DNA of 64,000 nucleotides from Prochlorococcus marinus str. MIT 9401 (GTDB taxonomy: Bacteria; Cyanobacteriota; Cyanobacteriia; PCC-6307; Cyanobiaceae): assembly GCF_000760095.1 (NCBI RefSeq), contig NZ_JNAR01000004.1, forward strand, positions 20,356-84,355, given 5' to 3'. Shown one piece after another: positions 1 to 7,559 of this stretch (its first letter is position 1; every line of letters starts with the position of its first letter). A model generated the notes under the pieces. It was not told the origin of the DNA, did not search any database, and worked only from the letters and a program-made list of their open reading frames with translations. Both the position numbers and the translations under genes were made by a program.

Positions 1-2
1 AG

Positions 3-155
3 GTAAAACCAGGAACATTTGAATCTATTTTCTATGAGAAAAGCAAACAAAAAATTAATGAATATAAAAATACTAAAAAACAAGTCGATGAATTTATCAA
101 AGATATTAATTCTGAATATAAATCTATAGAAAAAGAAATATACAATTTTTTTTAA
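3..155 (+). CDS. C-terminal part of an unidentified protein, cut by the window edge
   Basis: An open frame enters from the left edge and ends at a TAA at 153-155, giving about 50 residues. The residues are mostly lysine, glutamate, isoleucine and asparagine, with a helical, possibly coiled-coil look, and the last two are phenylalanines. No family is recognised. The start lies outside the window, so length and function are unknown. Confidence 0.5.
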   Translation, partial: VKPGTFESIFYEKSKQKINEYKNTKKQVDEFIKDINSEYKSIEKEIYNFF

Positions 156-221
156 AAAATTAAACTCCTTTTCAAAATCAAATCATTTTTTACTAGTTTT
201 TTAAGTCATTTTGCTAGGAGA

Positions 222-377
222 TTATTCTGACTTTCTCGTTCCTCCGTAGGAATATTTATGATGTTTTGAAATAATATTCCAACATTCTTTACAACAAAAA
301 ATCCAATTCTTATGAATTATGGATTTAACCCTGTAATGAACTTTACCTGGCTTATGACATAAATCACATTTTTTCAT
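222..377 (-). CDS. Small cysteine-rich (zinc-ribbon-like) protein, 51 aa
   Basis: The minus strand has an ATG at 375-377 and a TAA at 222-224. The protein begins MKKCDLCHKPGKVHYR and carries a CxxC pair at residues 4-7, then a CCKEC group near residues 29-33, flanked by histidines and basic residues. Four or five cysteines in two knuckles suggest one structural zinc ion, possibly with nucleic acid binding; this is inference from the pattern. It stands alone, with no close co-directional neighbour. No named family is recognised, but the ordered cysteines make chance unlikely. Confidence 0.7.
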   Translation of the reverse strand: MKKCDLCHKPGKVHYRVKSIIHKNWIFCCKECWNIISKHHKYSYGGTRKSE

Positions 378-727
378 TTATTTGAACTATTGCTAAAGAA
401 ATATTTAATGAAAGGTAAATTTGTTTAAATAAAATTCACGAATAATTTTTTATGTTGTCATTATAATTAAGTACTCTAAACTTCTGATGCAAAGCAGTGG
501 TCATCTAGAGTACAAATTCTTTAAATTGATCTTCAATATATTTTTCATATAAAATATCCAAAAAATTTTAATTTGATTATTCTTTTCCTTAAAAATATTT
601 CTTAAAATAATTTACTAAGCTTCTAAAAGAGTAAACAAATTATCATACATGGAAATTTGAACTTTAAAAAGAAACTCACAGTTGTAATTTTATCGAGTTT
701 ATTATATGCATATTAATTTTGAATATT
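378..727. other. Intergenic region of 350 bases
   Basis: No convincing coding frame was found. The region is very AT-rich and contains one inverted repeat at 471-513, listed separately. It probably holds the promoters of the two divergent small genes on either side. Confidence 0.6.
471..513. repeat. Inverted repeat, 8-bp perfect arms
   Basis: GTACTCTA at 471-478 is matched by TAGAGTAC at 506-513, with 27 bases between. A second short pairing, GATG at 486-489 with CATC at 502-505, lies inside next to the right arm. No T-run follows directly, so this is not a classic terminator. It could be an operator or part of a small RNA. Confidence 0.4.
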
Positions 728-871
728 ATGAACATTTATTTATTCTGGATACTATTTTTGGGCCTATGGGCAATTGTTCCTTTAATGATTATTAAAGGAA
801 GAACTGATGAAGCACCAAAGGTTGAAACTTTCCCAGATGTTAAAACAAAGAAGAAAGGTTGGTTTAATTAA
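728..871 (+). CDS. Small single-span membrane protein, 47 aa
   Basis: The ATG is at 728-730 and the TAA at 869-871. A hydrophobic helix covers about residues 3-22 (LFWILFLGLWAIVPLMII), followed by a charged tail of about 25 residues ending in KKKGWFN. This resembles the many small thylakoid or plasma-membrane proteins of picocyanobacteria, but I cannot match it to a named photosystem, cytochrome b6f or NDH subunit. The clean helix-plus-charged-tail layout supports a real gene. Confidence 0.65.
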   Translation: MNIYLFWILFLGLWAIVPLMIIKGRTDEAPKVETFPDVKTKKKGWFN

Positions 872-1008
872 ATACCTTTTTTATTTACTTAATAATTTAT
901 TTGCAGGACATATTTAAAATTTAAGTAACTATATAAATTATTTCAGTAATTTATAAATATCAATCTTTATATTGAAAAGCATCAATACACTATCTATATA
1001 AAGTGAAA

Positions 1009-1587
1009 ATGATCGAGAAAAATTATCTTTTTTTGGTTGTTCTTGGTGGAAGAGCAAATTTGGCTAATGTAGAATTACACGATGTTAGATGGGTTGTAGG
1101 CTCCAAAATTGAGGATACTTATGATGAACTAAGAAGAAATTGGTTTGGAATCTTTGAAGGATTACATATTGATAGCTATAAAAAAATAAAATATGTAGAT
1201 GGGTATAAGATTAATCTTAAAAATATTCAGAATAAGAAATTAAAAAATAATAAATTCCTTAAGGAAAACCATAACAATAAAAATTTATGGTTTGTTAATA
1301 TTGGAGGCTATGATCCAAGTTCTATGCAAGAAAAACATGAATTTGGTTTAGTTGTTGCTTCAAGTAAATTTGAGGCAAAAAACATAGCAAAATCTAAATG
1401 GCTCAAGGGATGTAAAAAAAAGCATAAAGATGATATGGCCTCATTAAAAAAATTAATTTGTTGTGATGATTCTCAAATTGTCAAGAAAATTGGTAATTGG
1501 GAAATAGAATTAACCTTAGAAAATAATTTTATTGAAGAAAACAATAATCCTGATTGGTATGGATATCAAAGATTAGATAAGATCTAA
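1009..1587 (+). CDS. DUF1543 domain protein, about 192 aa
   Basis: The N-terminal part carries the DUF1543 hallmark: a hydrophobic strand ending in VVLGGRA, then ELHDVRWVVG, then an EDTYDELR-W-F segment and LHIDSY. A second related module starts near residue 92 (LWFVNIGGYDP, then HEFGLVVASS), which fits the tandem layout of this family. The biochemical role of DUF1543 is unknown. The ATG at 1009 is preferred; a GTG two codons upstream at 1003 is the alternative. The protein is rich in lysine and asparagine, as expected in this AT-rich genome. No operon partner is evident. Confidence 0.85.
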   Translation: MIEKNYLFLVVLGGRANLANVELHDVRWVVGSKIEDTYDELRRNWFGIFEGLHIDSYKKIKYVDGYKINLKNIQNKKLKNNKFLKENHNNKNLWFVNIGGYDPSSMQEKHEFGLVVASSKFEAKNIAKSKWLKGCKKKHKDDMASLKKLICCDDSQIVKKIGNWEIELTLENNFIEENNNPDWYGYQRLDKI

Positions 1588-1670
1588 AACAACATGGAAC
1601 CTTTTAATTAATTCATTATTATGGAAGTTTTTCTGCCATATAAGATATTTTTAAGTGCCTAAATATATTA

Positions 1671-2876
1671 TTAAATAGAACTTGATTTTCTTAAGAAATA
1701 AATTCCACCTAATATAGAAATTATTACTGGAAACCAAGCTGCAATTACAGGAGGAAGTAATCCTTTAACGCCAAAAGAACTGGAAATAAATGAAATAATA
1801 TAATAAAACAAAATGAGAATTACACTCAATCCAAATCCCTGACTTTTTGAAGATCTTAAATTAGATTGAGATCCCAAAATACTACCTATCAATCCAAAAA
1901 CCAAACATGCGCAAGGTAAAGTAAATTTTTCTTGAATTCGTACTTGAATCTTTCTAATCTCCTTAAGGTTTCCTATTTTTTTATATATTTGTTCAGCCTC
2001 AAAAGCTTCTTTTAGAGACATATCTCTTGCATCTTTTGGGACTTTTGCAAGATCTAATGGGCCTTCAACAAAAGGGTATATATATTGATTAAATTTAATG
2101 TTCGTCGTTTGACCTAATGAGTCAGTTGAAACAATACTTCCATCTGAAAAGATCCAAGAAGAATTATCTTTATTAAACTTAGCACTATTTGCAGTGAGAA
2201 TCTGCTTTATATTTTCTCTGGAAAAGTCTAAAACAGTAACTTCTTTCATCAAATTGTTCTCAAATCGAGAGGCATAGAAAATATGAGTTAAGTATGTATT
2301 TACTTTTGTTGGTTTATTTTTGTTAGAAGTTATTCTTGATCCTTTTCTAGTAAAAATAATGTTATTCTTATTTTTCCCTTTGTTAAATGAACTTCCTATC
2401 CCAGACCTTAAAGTTGATTCAGCAAGTTTATTACTAGTAGGAACTAAATTATCATTGAAATAAAAAGTTAATCCTGTCATGAATATTGAAACTGCAATGG
2501 CTGGAGCTATAATTCGAGAATTTGTAATTCCTAAAGATTTTAAAGCTAACAATTCAGAATTAGCTGATAGTTTTCCATAAGATAATAATGTAGACAATAA
2601 AACAGCCATTGGAAATGATAAAACTAAAAAGCTAGGCAGGCTATAAATTAAGGCTTGTAAAGCTTGTAATATAGGTAATCCATACTCGACAATTTTCCTT
2701 ATGAGATCAAACATAACCCCAACAGATAATGAAATAACAGTAAATGCAGAAATAGCAAATATCATTGGAGGTACAAGCTGTCCTAATAACCATCTATCTA
2801 TTAAAGGTATTGAATACCAAGGAGCAAATATTTTTTTGATATTTTTTTTTATTAGTGATCGATTTGAAAGGTTCAA
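1671..2876 (-). CDS. LptF/LptG family permease (YjgP/YjgQ)
   Basis: This integral membrane protein of about 400 residues has three N-terminal spans (about residues 36-60, 65-85 and 95-125), a soluble periplasmic domain at about 140-300, and three C-terminal spans. The motif SANSELLALKSLGI near residue 105 is the cytoplasmic coupling region typical of LptF and LptG. In the family these proteins form the membrane part of the LptB2FG exporter that pulls lipopolysaccharide from the inner membrane. Only one such gene is in the window. The likely start is TTG at 2874-2876, because an in-frame stop lies seven codons upstream and no earlier ATG exists. Confidence 0.9.
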   Translation of the reverse strand: MNLSNRSLIKKNIKKIFAPWYSIPLIDRWLLGQLVPPMIFAISAFTVISLSVGVMFDLIRKIVEYGLPILQALQALIYSLPSFLVLSFPMAVLLSTLLSYGKLSANSELLALKSLGITNSRIIAPAIAVSIFMTGLTFYFNDNLVPTSNKLAESTLRSGIGSSFNKGKNKNNIIFTRKGSRITSNKNKPTKVNTYLTHIFYASRFENNLMKEVTVLDFSRENIKQILTANSAKFNKDNSSWIFSDGSIVSTDSLGQTTNIKFNQYIYPFVEGPLDLAKVPKDARDMSLKEAFEAEQIYKKIGNLKEIRKIQVRIQEKFTLPCACLVFGLIGSILGSQSNLRSSKSQGFGLSVILILFYYIISFISSSFGVKGLLPPVIAAWFPVIISILGGIYFLRKSSSI

Positions 2877-3062
2877 AAGTGTTTTATTTAATTTTTACTA
2901 TCGTTTCTAGCATTATAAAATATCAATGATTTAGAGACCAATAAAAAATTATTGGTTATGTAGAAAGATTATTAATATAAATTTGCAAAATTTATCAAAA
3001 AAGAATTTATTTATACTTGCAGTTAATTAAAAAATTTGGTTACTTGAAATAAAGGGGGATTA

Positions 3063-3182
3063 ATGAAAAATAAGCCTTTATTAAAAGAGTGTAAATGTTT
3101 ACACTGCCAACAAAAATTAGATCAAATTAATAATTCAAGACTATATTGGGACAAATTTATTTTAAGTAAAAATTTAACTTAG
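3063..3182 (+). CDS. Tiny CxxC-containing protein, 39 aa
   Basis: The ATG at 3063 follows a strong ribosome-binding sequence, AAAGGGGGAT, at about 3051-3060, which is unusual in this AT-rich DNA. The product starts MKNKPLLKECKCLHCQQK, with cysteines at residues 10, 12 and 15 arranged as half a zinc knuckle, and a short basic tail. With one cysteine cluster it might bind metal only as a dimer. No family is recognised; the ribosome-binding site is the main support. Confidence 0.5.
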   Translation: MKNKPLLKECKCLHCQQKLDQINNSRLYWDKFILSKNLT

Positions 3183-3522
3183 TTTTTTCGTAAAACTTTC
3201 ATTTTTCAAAACTATTTAAATAAACAACCCCCAAAATTATTGACATCAAAAGCAATAAATTTATTAAATCTTATTGTTAAATGCTCTTGTAAAAATTTTA
3301 ATTACTTTGCTTTTTGATTCCTTTTGTAAATTTTATTTTCTCGATTTAAAAGAAAAAGGATGGTAAAAATGCAAGTAGGAATGAGAATAAAATCAATCGA
3401 CATAAATATTAGTTATTCTATTTTCTCTTTAGCAATAAAATGAATTTTTGACAGGGTTATATATCTTTTCAAATCCTTTTTTAGTAAAAAATTATTATAG
3501 TTTTGTATCTGACTTTAAAAAT

Positions 3523-3556
3523 TAAAAGAGCTTGCAAGTATCCCACCGGCAAGCTC
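3523..3556 (-). terminator. Rho-independent terminator (minus strand)
   Basis: A perfect 8-bp stem, GAGCTTGC with GCAAGCTC, encloses a 13-base loop and is followed on the minus strand by TTTTAAT. No minus-strand protein gene lies directly upstream, which points to a non-coding transcript. Confidence 0.65.
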
Positions 3557-3630
3557 ATGACAAACGAGTTAGCTTCAGTTTTGATTTTCCTGATGTTAAC
3601 AAGCTAAGCACTTCCTAAATGCTATAAATA
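3523..3630 (-). ncRNA. Candidate small RNA ending in a terminator hairpin
   Basis: Reading the minus strand, TTAGCTT pairs with AAGCTAA (7 bp) around a loop containing CATCAGGAAAATC. A perfect 8-bp hairpin GAGCTTGC/GCAAGCTC (3556-3549 with 3535-3528) follows, then TTTT. The hairpin loop contains GGGATAC. No coding frame fits. The two-stem layout with an A-rich first loop is reminiscent of abundant cyanobacterial small RNAs such as the Yfr2 type, but the exact GGAAACA signature is absent, so identity is open. The 5-prime end is a guess. Confidence 0.4.
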
Positions 3631-3839
3631 CATAATAATAAGTAAAATTACTTACCGTGAGTATAAATGCTTATTTTGGGGTTTTCTATCAATTCGATTA
3701 AAAATTTTTAGCAATCCTTATCTTTTGACAAAATTGTCATGCATTCAGTTTCAAATATTCGTTGCAGCATATGTTCCCATATTGGGTTTACATAAGTTAA
3801 TATTTATGTTACTTTAGTTAACAATTATAAAAAAAATTA

Positions 3840-4046
3840 ATGTCAAATTCAGGAGTTACAACAGAATCAGGTGGTAGACAAAATATGTTTCCTTCCGAAA
3901 CTAGACCTTATATAGATGAGTCGGTTTCTTATGATGGTTACCCTCAAAATGCTGAAAAAGTAAATGGAAGATGGGCAATGGTTGGTTTTGTTGCACTGCT
4001 TGGTGCTTATGTAACAACAGGTCAAATAATCCCTGGAATTTTTTAA
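3840..4046 (+). CDS. hli: High-light-inducible protein (Hli), 68 aa
   Basis: This is a one-helix relative of light-harvesting proteins. The signature EKVNGRWAMVGF at about residues 40-51 is the chlorophyll-binding ExxNGRxAMxGF motif, in a single membrane span that ends in GAYVTTGQIIPGIF. In the family, Hli proteins bind chlorophyll and carotenoid and protect photosystems and chlorophyll-synthesis complexes under excess light. The N-terminal 38 residues are hydrophilic. The C-terminal block TTGQIIPG is shared with the two hli genes at 4563-4810, so the three are close paralogs. A long leader upstream is consistent with stress regulation, but this is inferred. Confidence 0.95.
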   Translation: MSNSGVTTESGGRQNMFPSETRPYIDESVSYDGYPQNAEKVNGRWAMVGFVALLGAYVTTGQIIPGIF

Positions 4047-4126
4047 GATTGATTTATAGGTTTATATTCATTTCTGTTTTTTATATCTCTATTAATTAAT
4101 CAAATAGATTACTAAACTTTAATTCC

Positions 4127-4261
4127 CTAACTTGAAATTAACTTGAAGAACCAAATGAAAGTTACTGCATTAAGGCTAAATATTATGCCAAAAAATAAGT
4201 AAGCAAATTTTTTTCCAATAAATGCTGTTTCAGGCTCAAGTTTTACTCTCATAACAATCAT
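4127..4261 (-). CDS. Small single-span membrane protein, 44 aa
   Basis: The minus-strand ATG is at 4259-4261 and the TAG at 4127-4129. A second in-frame ATG three codons later gives 41 residues beginning MRVKLEPETAFIGKK. A hydrophobic helix follows (about FAYLFFGIIFSLNAVTFIWFF). It lies between hli genes on the opposite strand to the first, and no family is recognised. Its position suggests, but does not show, a photosynthesis-linked membrane role. Confidence 0.6.
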   Translation of the reverse strand: MIVMRVKLEPETAFIGKKFAYLFFGIIFSLNAVTFIWFFKLISS

Positions 4262-4504
4262 GAATTATTTTGACTACGGTAGCATTGTTTAATTAATGTT
4301 TTAAGACTTATAGAAGAAAAAAATTAAAATTAATATTATTTCTTTTACTGTTAATAATTAATCAATCTTAATTTTCCAATACCTTTTTTATTTCCTCTTT
4401 AAATATTATTATTTAGAGTTTGTCTTGATTTAAGTTACTCTTATACCAATATAAATTAGGAAAATTAGCCGAAAATATTAAGGCCAAATATAAGTTTCGC
4501 CATG

Positions 4505-4541
4505 AAAAAAGAACCAAATTAAGTAAATTAATTCGGTTCTT
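4505..4541 (-). terminator. Strong rho-independent terminator after the hli pair
   Basis: On the minus strand AAGAACC pairs with GGTTCTT, followed by a G-T pair and a further 6-bp AATTAA/TTAATT extension, giving a 14-bp stem with a 5-base loop (4523-4527). TTTT follows. It lies just downstream of the hli stop at 4563 and should end that transcript. Confidence 0.8.
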
Positions 4542-4562
4542 AGATTAATTTTGTGTGTTTCC

Positions 4563-4703
4563 TTAGATAAAACCTGGAATTATTTGACCCGTTGTTAAGT
4601 ATGCTCCTACTAAAGCAACAAAACCTAACATGGCGAATCTACCATTCAGCTTTTCAGCTATGATTTTTTCTTTTTCAACAATTTTTGGTTCGCTATTATT
4701 CAT
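4563..4703 (-). CDS. hli: High-light-inducible protein (Hli), 46 aa
   Basis: A short Hli protein with the full signature EKLNGRFAMLGF at about residues 18-29, followed by VALVGAYLTTGQIIPGFI. The ATG at 4701-4703 overlaps the TAA of the preceding hli gene by one base (TAATG), so the pair is probably translationally coupled. A longer open frame to 4781 exists, but its extension runs out of frame through the neighbouring hli gene and is rejected. The chlorophyll-binding glutamate, asparagine and arginine are all present. A terminator at 4505-4541 ends the transcript. Confidence 0.95.
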   Translation of the reverse strand: MNNSEPKIVEKEKIIAEKLNGRFAMLGFVALVGAYLTTGQIIPGFI

Positions 4704-4810
4704 TAAAACCAACCTGGGATGATTTGCCCTGTTGTTACATATGCGCCGACTGCTGCTACGAAACCTAGCATAGCTGCCCAACCATTAAAACGTTCTGCTT
4801 CTGGAGTCAT
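4703..4810 (-). CDS. hli: Minimal Hli protein, 35 aa, with arginine replaced in the motif
   Basis: The protein begins MTPEAERFNGWAAMLGF and ends in AYVTTGQIIPGWF. It is little more than the membrane helix. In the family the motif reads ExxNGRxAM; here the arginine is tryptophan (ERFNGWAAM), read directly from TGG on the minus strand, while the glutamate and asparagine are kept. The conserved arginine normally forms a salt bridge with the glutamate of a partner helix, so this copy may work only as part of a heterodimer, perhaps with the overlapping 46-residue gene. This last point is inference. Confidence 0.9.
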   Translation of the reverse strand: MTPEAERFNGWAAMLGFVAAVGAYVTTGQIIPGWF

Positions 4811-4989
4811 TTTTATTAAAAGTATTTGTAAACAAATATAACATATTTATTTATTTATGTAAAGATAAATTGAAAATAAACTATTTACGAACATGAAAAA
4901 TATCAATCATGTTACAAATATGTATCAAGTTATACCCTATTGATCTCTTGTTTTGGAGTCAGTATTTACATTTTTAGGGATAAAAAAAT

Positions 4990-5096
4990 ATATATCAATA
5001 GCTTTTTATTGCTCAGGATAAATCCTCATTTAAAGAATATTTAAATTAATATTAAGCTAAGAGTCAGCTAGTAGGGATACAGGCTGACTCTTTTGA
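4990..5096 (+). ncRNA. Candidate small RNA ending in a terminator hairpin
   Basis: A plus-strand stretch without coding potential ends in a strong hairpin with GGGATAC in its loop. Upstream it contains CTCAGGATAAATCCTC and AAGCTAA, which resemble CATCAGGAAAATC and AAGCTAA in the candidate RNA at 3523-3630. The two elements therefore look related and lie on either side of the hli cluster. No protein gene upstream would need the terminator. The 5-prime end is a guess. Confidence 0.35.
5059..5096 (+). terminator. Rho-independent terminator (plus strand)
   Basis: AAGAGTCAGC at 5059-5068 pairs perfectly with GCTGACTCTT at 5083-5092, a 10-bp stem around a 14-base loop containing GGGATAC. The stem ends in T residues that run into TTTTG. 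Confidence 0.75.
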
Positions 5097-5179
5097 ATTA
5101 AATTGTTTTATCTTGGATAATGAATGTTTTTTACTAGTCAAATAATTGCTATTAATAAACAAGATATACAGATATTTAA

Positions 5180-5344
5180 ATGTCTTTTGAAACCTATTAC
5201 TTGCATTTGATTTTTGCAAGAATTCCTTCTTTATTTAGTTCTGATTTAATACTATATATACTGCCGGCTCTTACAGTAGTAATATTATTCTTTAGCTTAA
5301 AGATAATGTTTTTAAACACTCCAAAATTGAGAAAAGTTAAATAG
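5180..5344 (+). CDS. Small membrane protein, 54 aa
   Basis: The ATG is at 5180-5182 and the TAG at 5342-5344. The sequence starts MSFETYYLHLIFARIP, has a membrane span at about residues 24-43 (LILYILPALTVVILFFSLK), and ends with a basic tail, KLRKVK. Inside-positive orientation would place the tail in the cytoplasm. No family is recognised. It is transcribed on the same strand as the candidate RNA upstream but after its terminator, so it probably has its own promoter. Confidence 0.6.
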   Translation: MSFETYYLHLIFARIPSLFSSDLILYILPALTVVILFFSLKIMFLNTPKLRKVK

Positions 5345-5405
5345 CTTAAATTCCTTATAAATAACTTAAATTATCAATCAATTTCAAAGGGTATTCAATA
5401 TATCG

Positions 5406-5567
5406 CTAACCTGAGAGCTTTCTGCTCCATTCTTTATGCTTTTCATCTAAATCTGAAACTTTTTCGCCTAAACTCAACTGTTTTTCTAATAATTCAACTT
5501 TTGTAAGTGTTATTTTTTCTGAATAAAATTTAATAGGCTGCTGACCATGCAAATTGTCACCACTCAT
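5406..5567 (-). CDS. Small hydrophilic protein, 53 aa
   Basis: The minus-strand ATG is at 5565-5567 and the TAG at 5406-5408. The protein starts MSGDNLHGQQPIKFYSEK and continues as a charged, heptad-like helix rich in leucine, lysine and glutamate (VELLEKQLSLGEKVSDLDEK), suggesting a short coiled coil. It is convergent with the gene at 5180. No family is recognised; regular codon use and the long amphipathic helix support it being real. Confidence 0.6.
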   Translation of the reverse strand: MSGDNLHGQQPIKFYSEKITLTKVELLEKQLSLGEKVSDLDEKHKEWSRKLSG

Positions 5568-5684
5568 AGAATTGCAATAATTAAAATCATTTCTAAGATG
5601 AAAAATTTCATAATGCTCATTCTTTTATATTCTTTTCAGATTTGCGTAAATTAATGTGGTAAAAAAATTAATATTATTGTCTAT

Positions 5685-6851
5685 TTAATCCACGATTTTG
5701 TAAGAAGATTGCCAAATATATTTTCCTCTTTTGAGATCTGACTTAACAGCAACGCAATTGCAAGCAATATTCCAGAGAGCTTTGTGTATTGGATCAGGAT
5801 TGTAAAGATATGCTTTTTTAAAGGCTTTCTTAATTAAGACAGTTGCCTTCTTTGCATGATAATGAGGGATCGTTGGACATACATGATGAACGACATGGCT
5901 AGAACCTATATTATGGTGAAGAAAATTAAGAACTCTACCGTAAGGCCTGTCAATAGATAGAAATGCGCCTCTCATAAAAGAAAATTCCTTATTTGAAAGA
6001 TGAGGCACATCAGAATCTGTATGATGAAGCCATGTATAAACTACCAGCCAACAATTAACCACTAATAAAGGGCCAAAATACAGAGCAATTACTGGAAATA
6101 ATCCGTACTTTAAAACTAAATAAACAATACCCAATAATGTCAAACCGATACCAATATCTGATATCCAAACTTTCTTGGCCCATATTGATGGCCATAATGC
6201 TTTCGAAAATGGTTTAATTGGCCAAAAATGATTTGAAGTTCCATATTTAATACCTCCTGTACTTCCCGTAAGCAAATAAGCAGGCCAGCCAAATATTAGA
6301 TGTAAAACAAGTTGAAGAATTCCGTAATTTTTCTGACCTAAGGAATTTGAAAAATGTAATTCTTTTTCTCCGCCAACTTTTTCTGTAACTCCATTCCCTT
6401 TAATGACTAAAGGGACGTGAGTTTCTCCATTGGTTATGTTATTTGTGAATCGATGATGAACTGCATGGGAGCGCTGCCAAGAAAAATAAGGCACAAGAAG
6501 TAATGAATGTAGTAAATAACCTGTTATGGATTCCAATGTCTTGTTTTTAGAGAATGCTCCATGCCCACATTCATGGGCAATTACCCAGAATCCCATTGCG
6601 GTGGTACCTGATAGTAATGAGTAAATAACCCAAATTGGGATAATTTTTGGAGTAAAAGGAATAGATAAACCTATCGCAATTACTAATGATTGGATTAACG
6701 CTGATTGTAAAAGATACCTCAAAGAAGTTTTGGTATTGCACTTAAAGTAGTGATCTGGAATAACATCCTGAAATTCTTTTATGCTTGGAATATCTTTATC
6801 CTCTATTACAAGCGCTTGGCCTTTAAGACCTGAAAATTTTATATTACTCAA
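5685..6851 (-). CDS. Fatty-acid desaturase, plant-like delta-12 type
   Basis: An integral membrane di-iron desaturase of 388 residues. All three histidine boxes are present: HECGHGAF (about residues 94-101), HAVHHRF (about 130-136) and HVVHHVCPTIPHYHA (about 320-334). The last box, with its PHYHA ending, resembles the FAD2/FAD6 delta-12 enzymes more than classical cyanobacterial DesA. Four membrane spans fit the pattern. The family introduces a double bond into lipid-bound acyl chains with electrons from ferredoxin, raising membrane fluidity. Substrate and position are inferred. It is a single gene with no operon partner, and a second, different desaturase lies at 8477. Confidence 0.93.
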   Translation of the reverse strand: MSNIKFSGLKGQALVIEDKDIPSIKEFQDVIPDHYFKCNTKTSLRYLLQSALIQSLVIAIGLSIPFTPKIIPIWVIYSLLSGTTAMGFWVIAHECGHGAFSKNKTLESITGYLLHSLLLVPYFSWQRSHAVHHRFTNNITNGETHVPLVIKGNGVTEKVGGEKELHFSNSLGQKNYGILQLVLHLIFGWPAYLLTGSTGGIKYGTSNHFWPIKPFSKALWPSIWAKKVWISDIGIGLTLLGIVYLVLKYGLFPVIALYFGPLLVVNCWLVVYTWLHHTDSDVPHLSNKEFSFMRGAFLSIDRPYGRVLNFLHHNIGSSHVVHHVCPTIPHYHAKKATVLIKKAFKKAYLYNPDPIHKALWNIACNCVAVKSDLKRGKYIWQSSYKIVD

Positions 6852-7099
6852 ATTTTTTTTTGGTTAAAAATTTTTTAAATAAAAGTGAATTTATATATTC
6901 TATTATCCATCACAGGATCTCATAATGAAAAGAATTCATAATGTTTTTTGGATAAAGTTGTAACGATTTGAACTTGATCTTTAAATAAAATTATTTGCGC
7001 CAAACTTTTTTATTTAATTTTTTTATCGCAATCTTTTTATTTGACTATTTAATTATTTTTATGCTGATTGTTATTGCTCTTCTTTAAAGCTTAATTAAT

Positions 7100-7231
7100 T
7101 TACAGACCGCGTATATACCTCTTAGATAAACCAGATTGTTTACGTGGCTTTACTAGGATAGGTAAAACAATGACTCCTACAGTAAAAAGACAGATTGGAG
7201 CGACTACCATCAATATAGATTCTAGAGACAT
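7100..7231 (-). CDS. Small single-span membrane protein, 43 aa
   Basis: The minus-strand ATG is at 7229-7231 and the TAA at 7100-7102. The protein starts MSLESILMVVAPICLF, has one membrane helix at about residues 4-27, and a basic tail (KPRKQSGLSKRYIRGL). The size and layout resemble tiny subunits of photosystem or NDH-1 complexes, but I cannot assign it to one. The strongly basic stromal-type tail after a clean helix supports a real gene. Confidence 0.65.
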   Translation of the reverse strand: MSLESILMVVAPICLFTVGVIVLPILVKPRKQSGLSKRYIRGL

Positions 7232-7418
7232 GAATAATTTTGAATTTATTAATAAATAGCAGGATTTTTCTTAAAAGTCATGCGTATTTATATCTATTTA
7301 GTGAGAATAGATTCAAAATTTTTTAAAATTATTAAGTAAAACAGAAAAAAAGATTAAAAAACATCAATTTTTTCATAAGTCGTCCTATTAACTTAACCAT
7401 TATTTGAAAAAAGTACTT

Positions 7419-7559
7419 ATGGACCAAGAAAAAAAGTGGATGCTTATGACTTATTATTGTCCAACTCATGGGGATTCAGGTTTAGTAAAACCGATTCAAC
7501 TAACAAAAAAAGAAATTAGTAAAACATTCTTAAAAAAAGGTGGGAGTTCTAAAAACTAA
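7419..7559 (+). CDS. Small hydrophilic protein, 46 aa
   Basis: The ATG is at 7419-7421 and the TAA at 7557-7559. The protein begins MDQEKKWMLMTYYCPTHGD, with one cysteine and one histidine in CPTH, and continues with a lysine-rich tail. No family is recognised. It stands alone in an AT-rich stretch; support comes only from codon pattern and the plausible start. Confidence 0.5.
   Translation: MDQEKKWMLMTYYCPTHGDSGLVKPIQLTKKEISKTFLKKGGSSKN

Larger units (their letters stand above)
3183..3839. other. Intergenic region of 657 bases, with a candidate small RNA
   Basis: No protein gene of convincing quality was found; a 27-codon frame near 3360 is too weak to call. On the minus strand the region holds a terminator hairpin at 3523-3556 and an upstream stem, listed as a candidate RNA. 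The last part is presumably the promoter and 5-prime leader of the hli gene at 3840. Confidence 0.6.
4811..5179. other. Intergenic region of 369 bases
   Basis: No coding frame was found. It contains the upstream region of the minus-strand hli pair and, on the plus strand, a terminator hairpin at 5059-5096 that may end a small RNA. Confidence 0.6.

Noticed and set aside
3361..3444. 27-residue plus-strand frame
   Set aside because: Too short, no recognisable pattern and no strong ribosome-binding site.
4563..4781. A single 72-residue Hli frame
   Set aside because: The upstream 26 residues run out of frame through the 35-residue hli gene. The two overlapping genes each have a complete motif and start.
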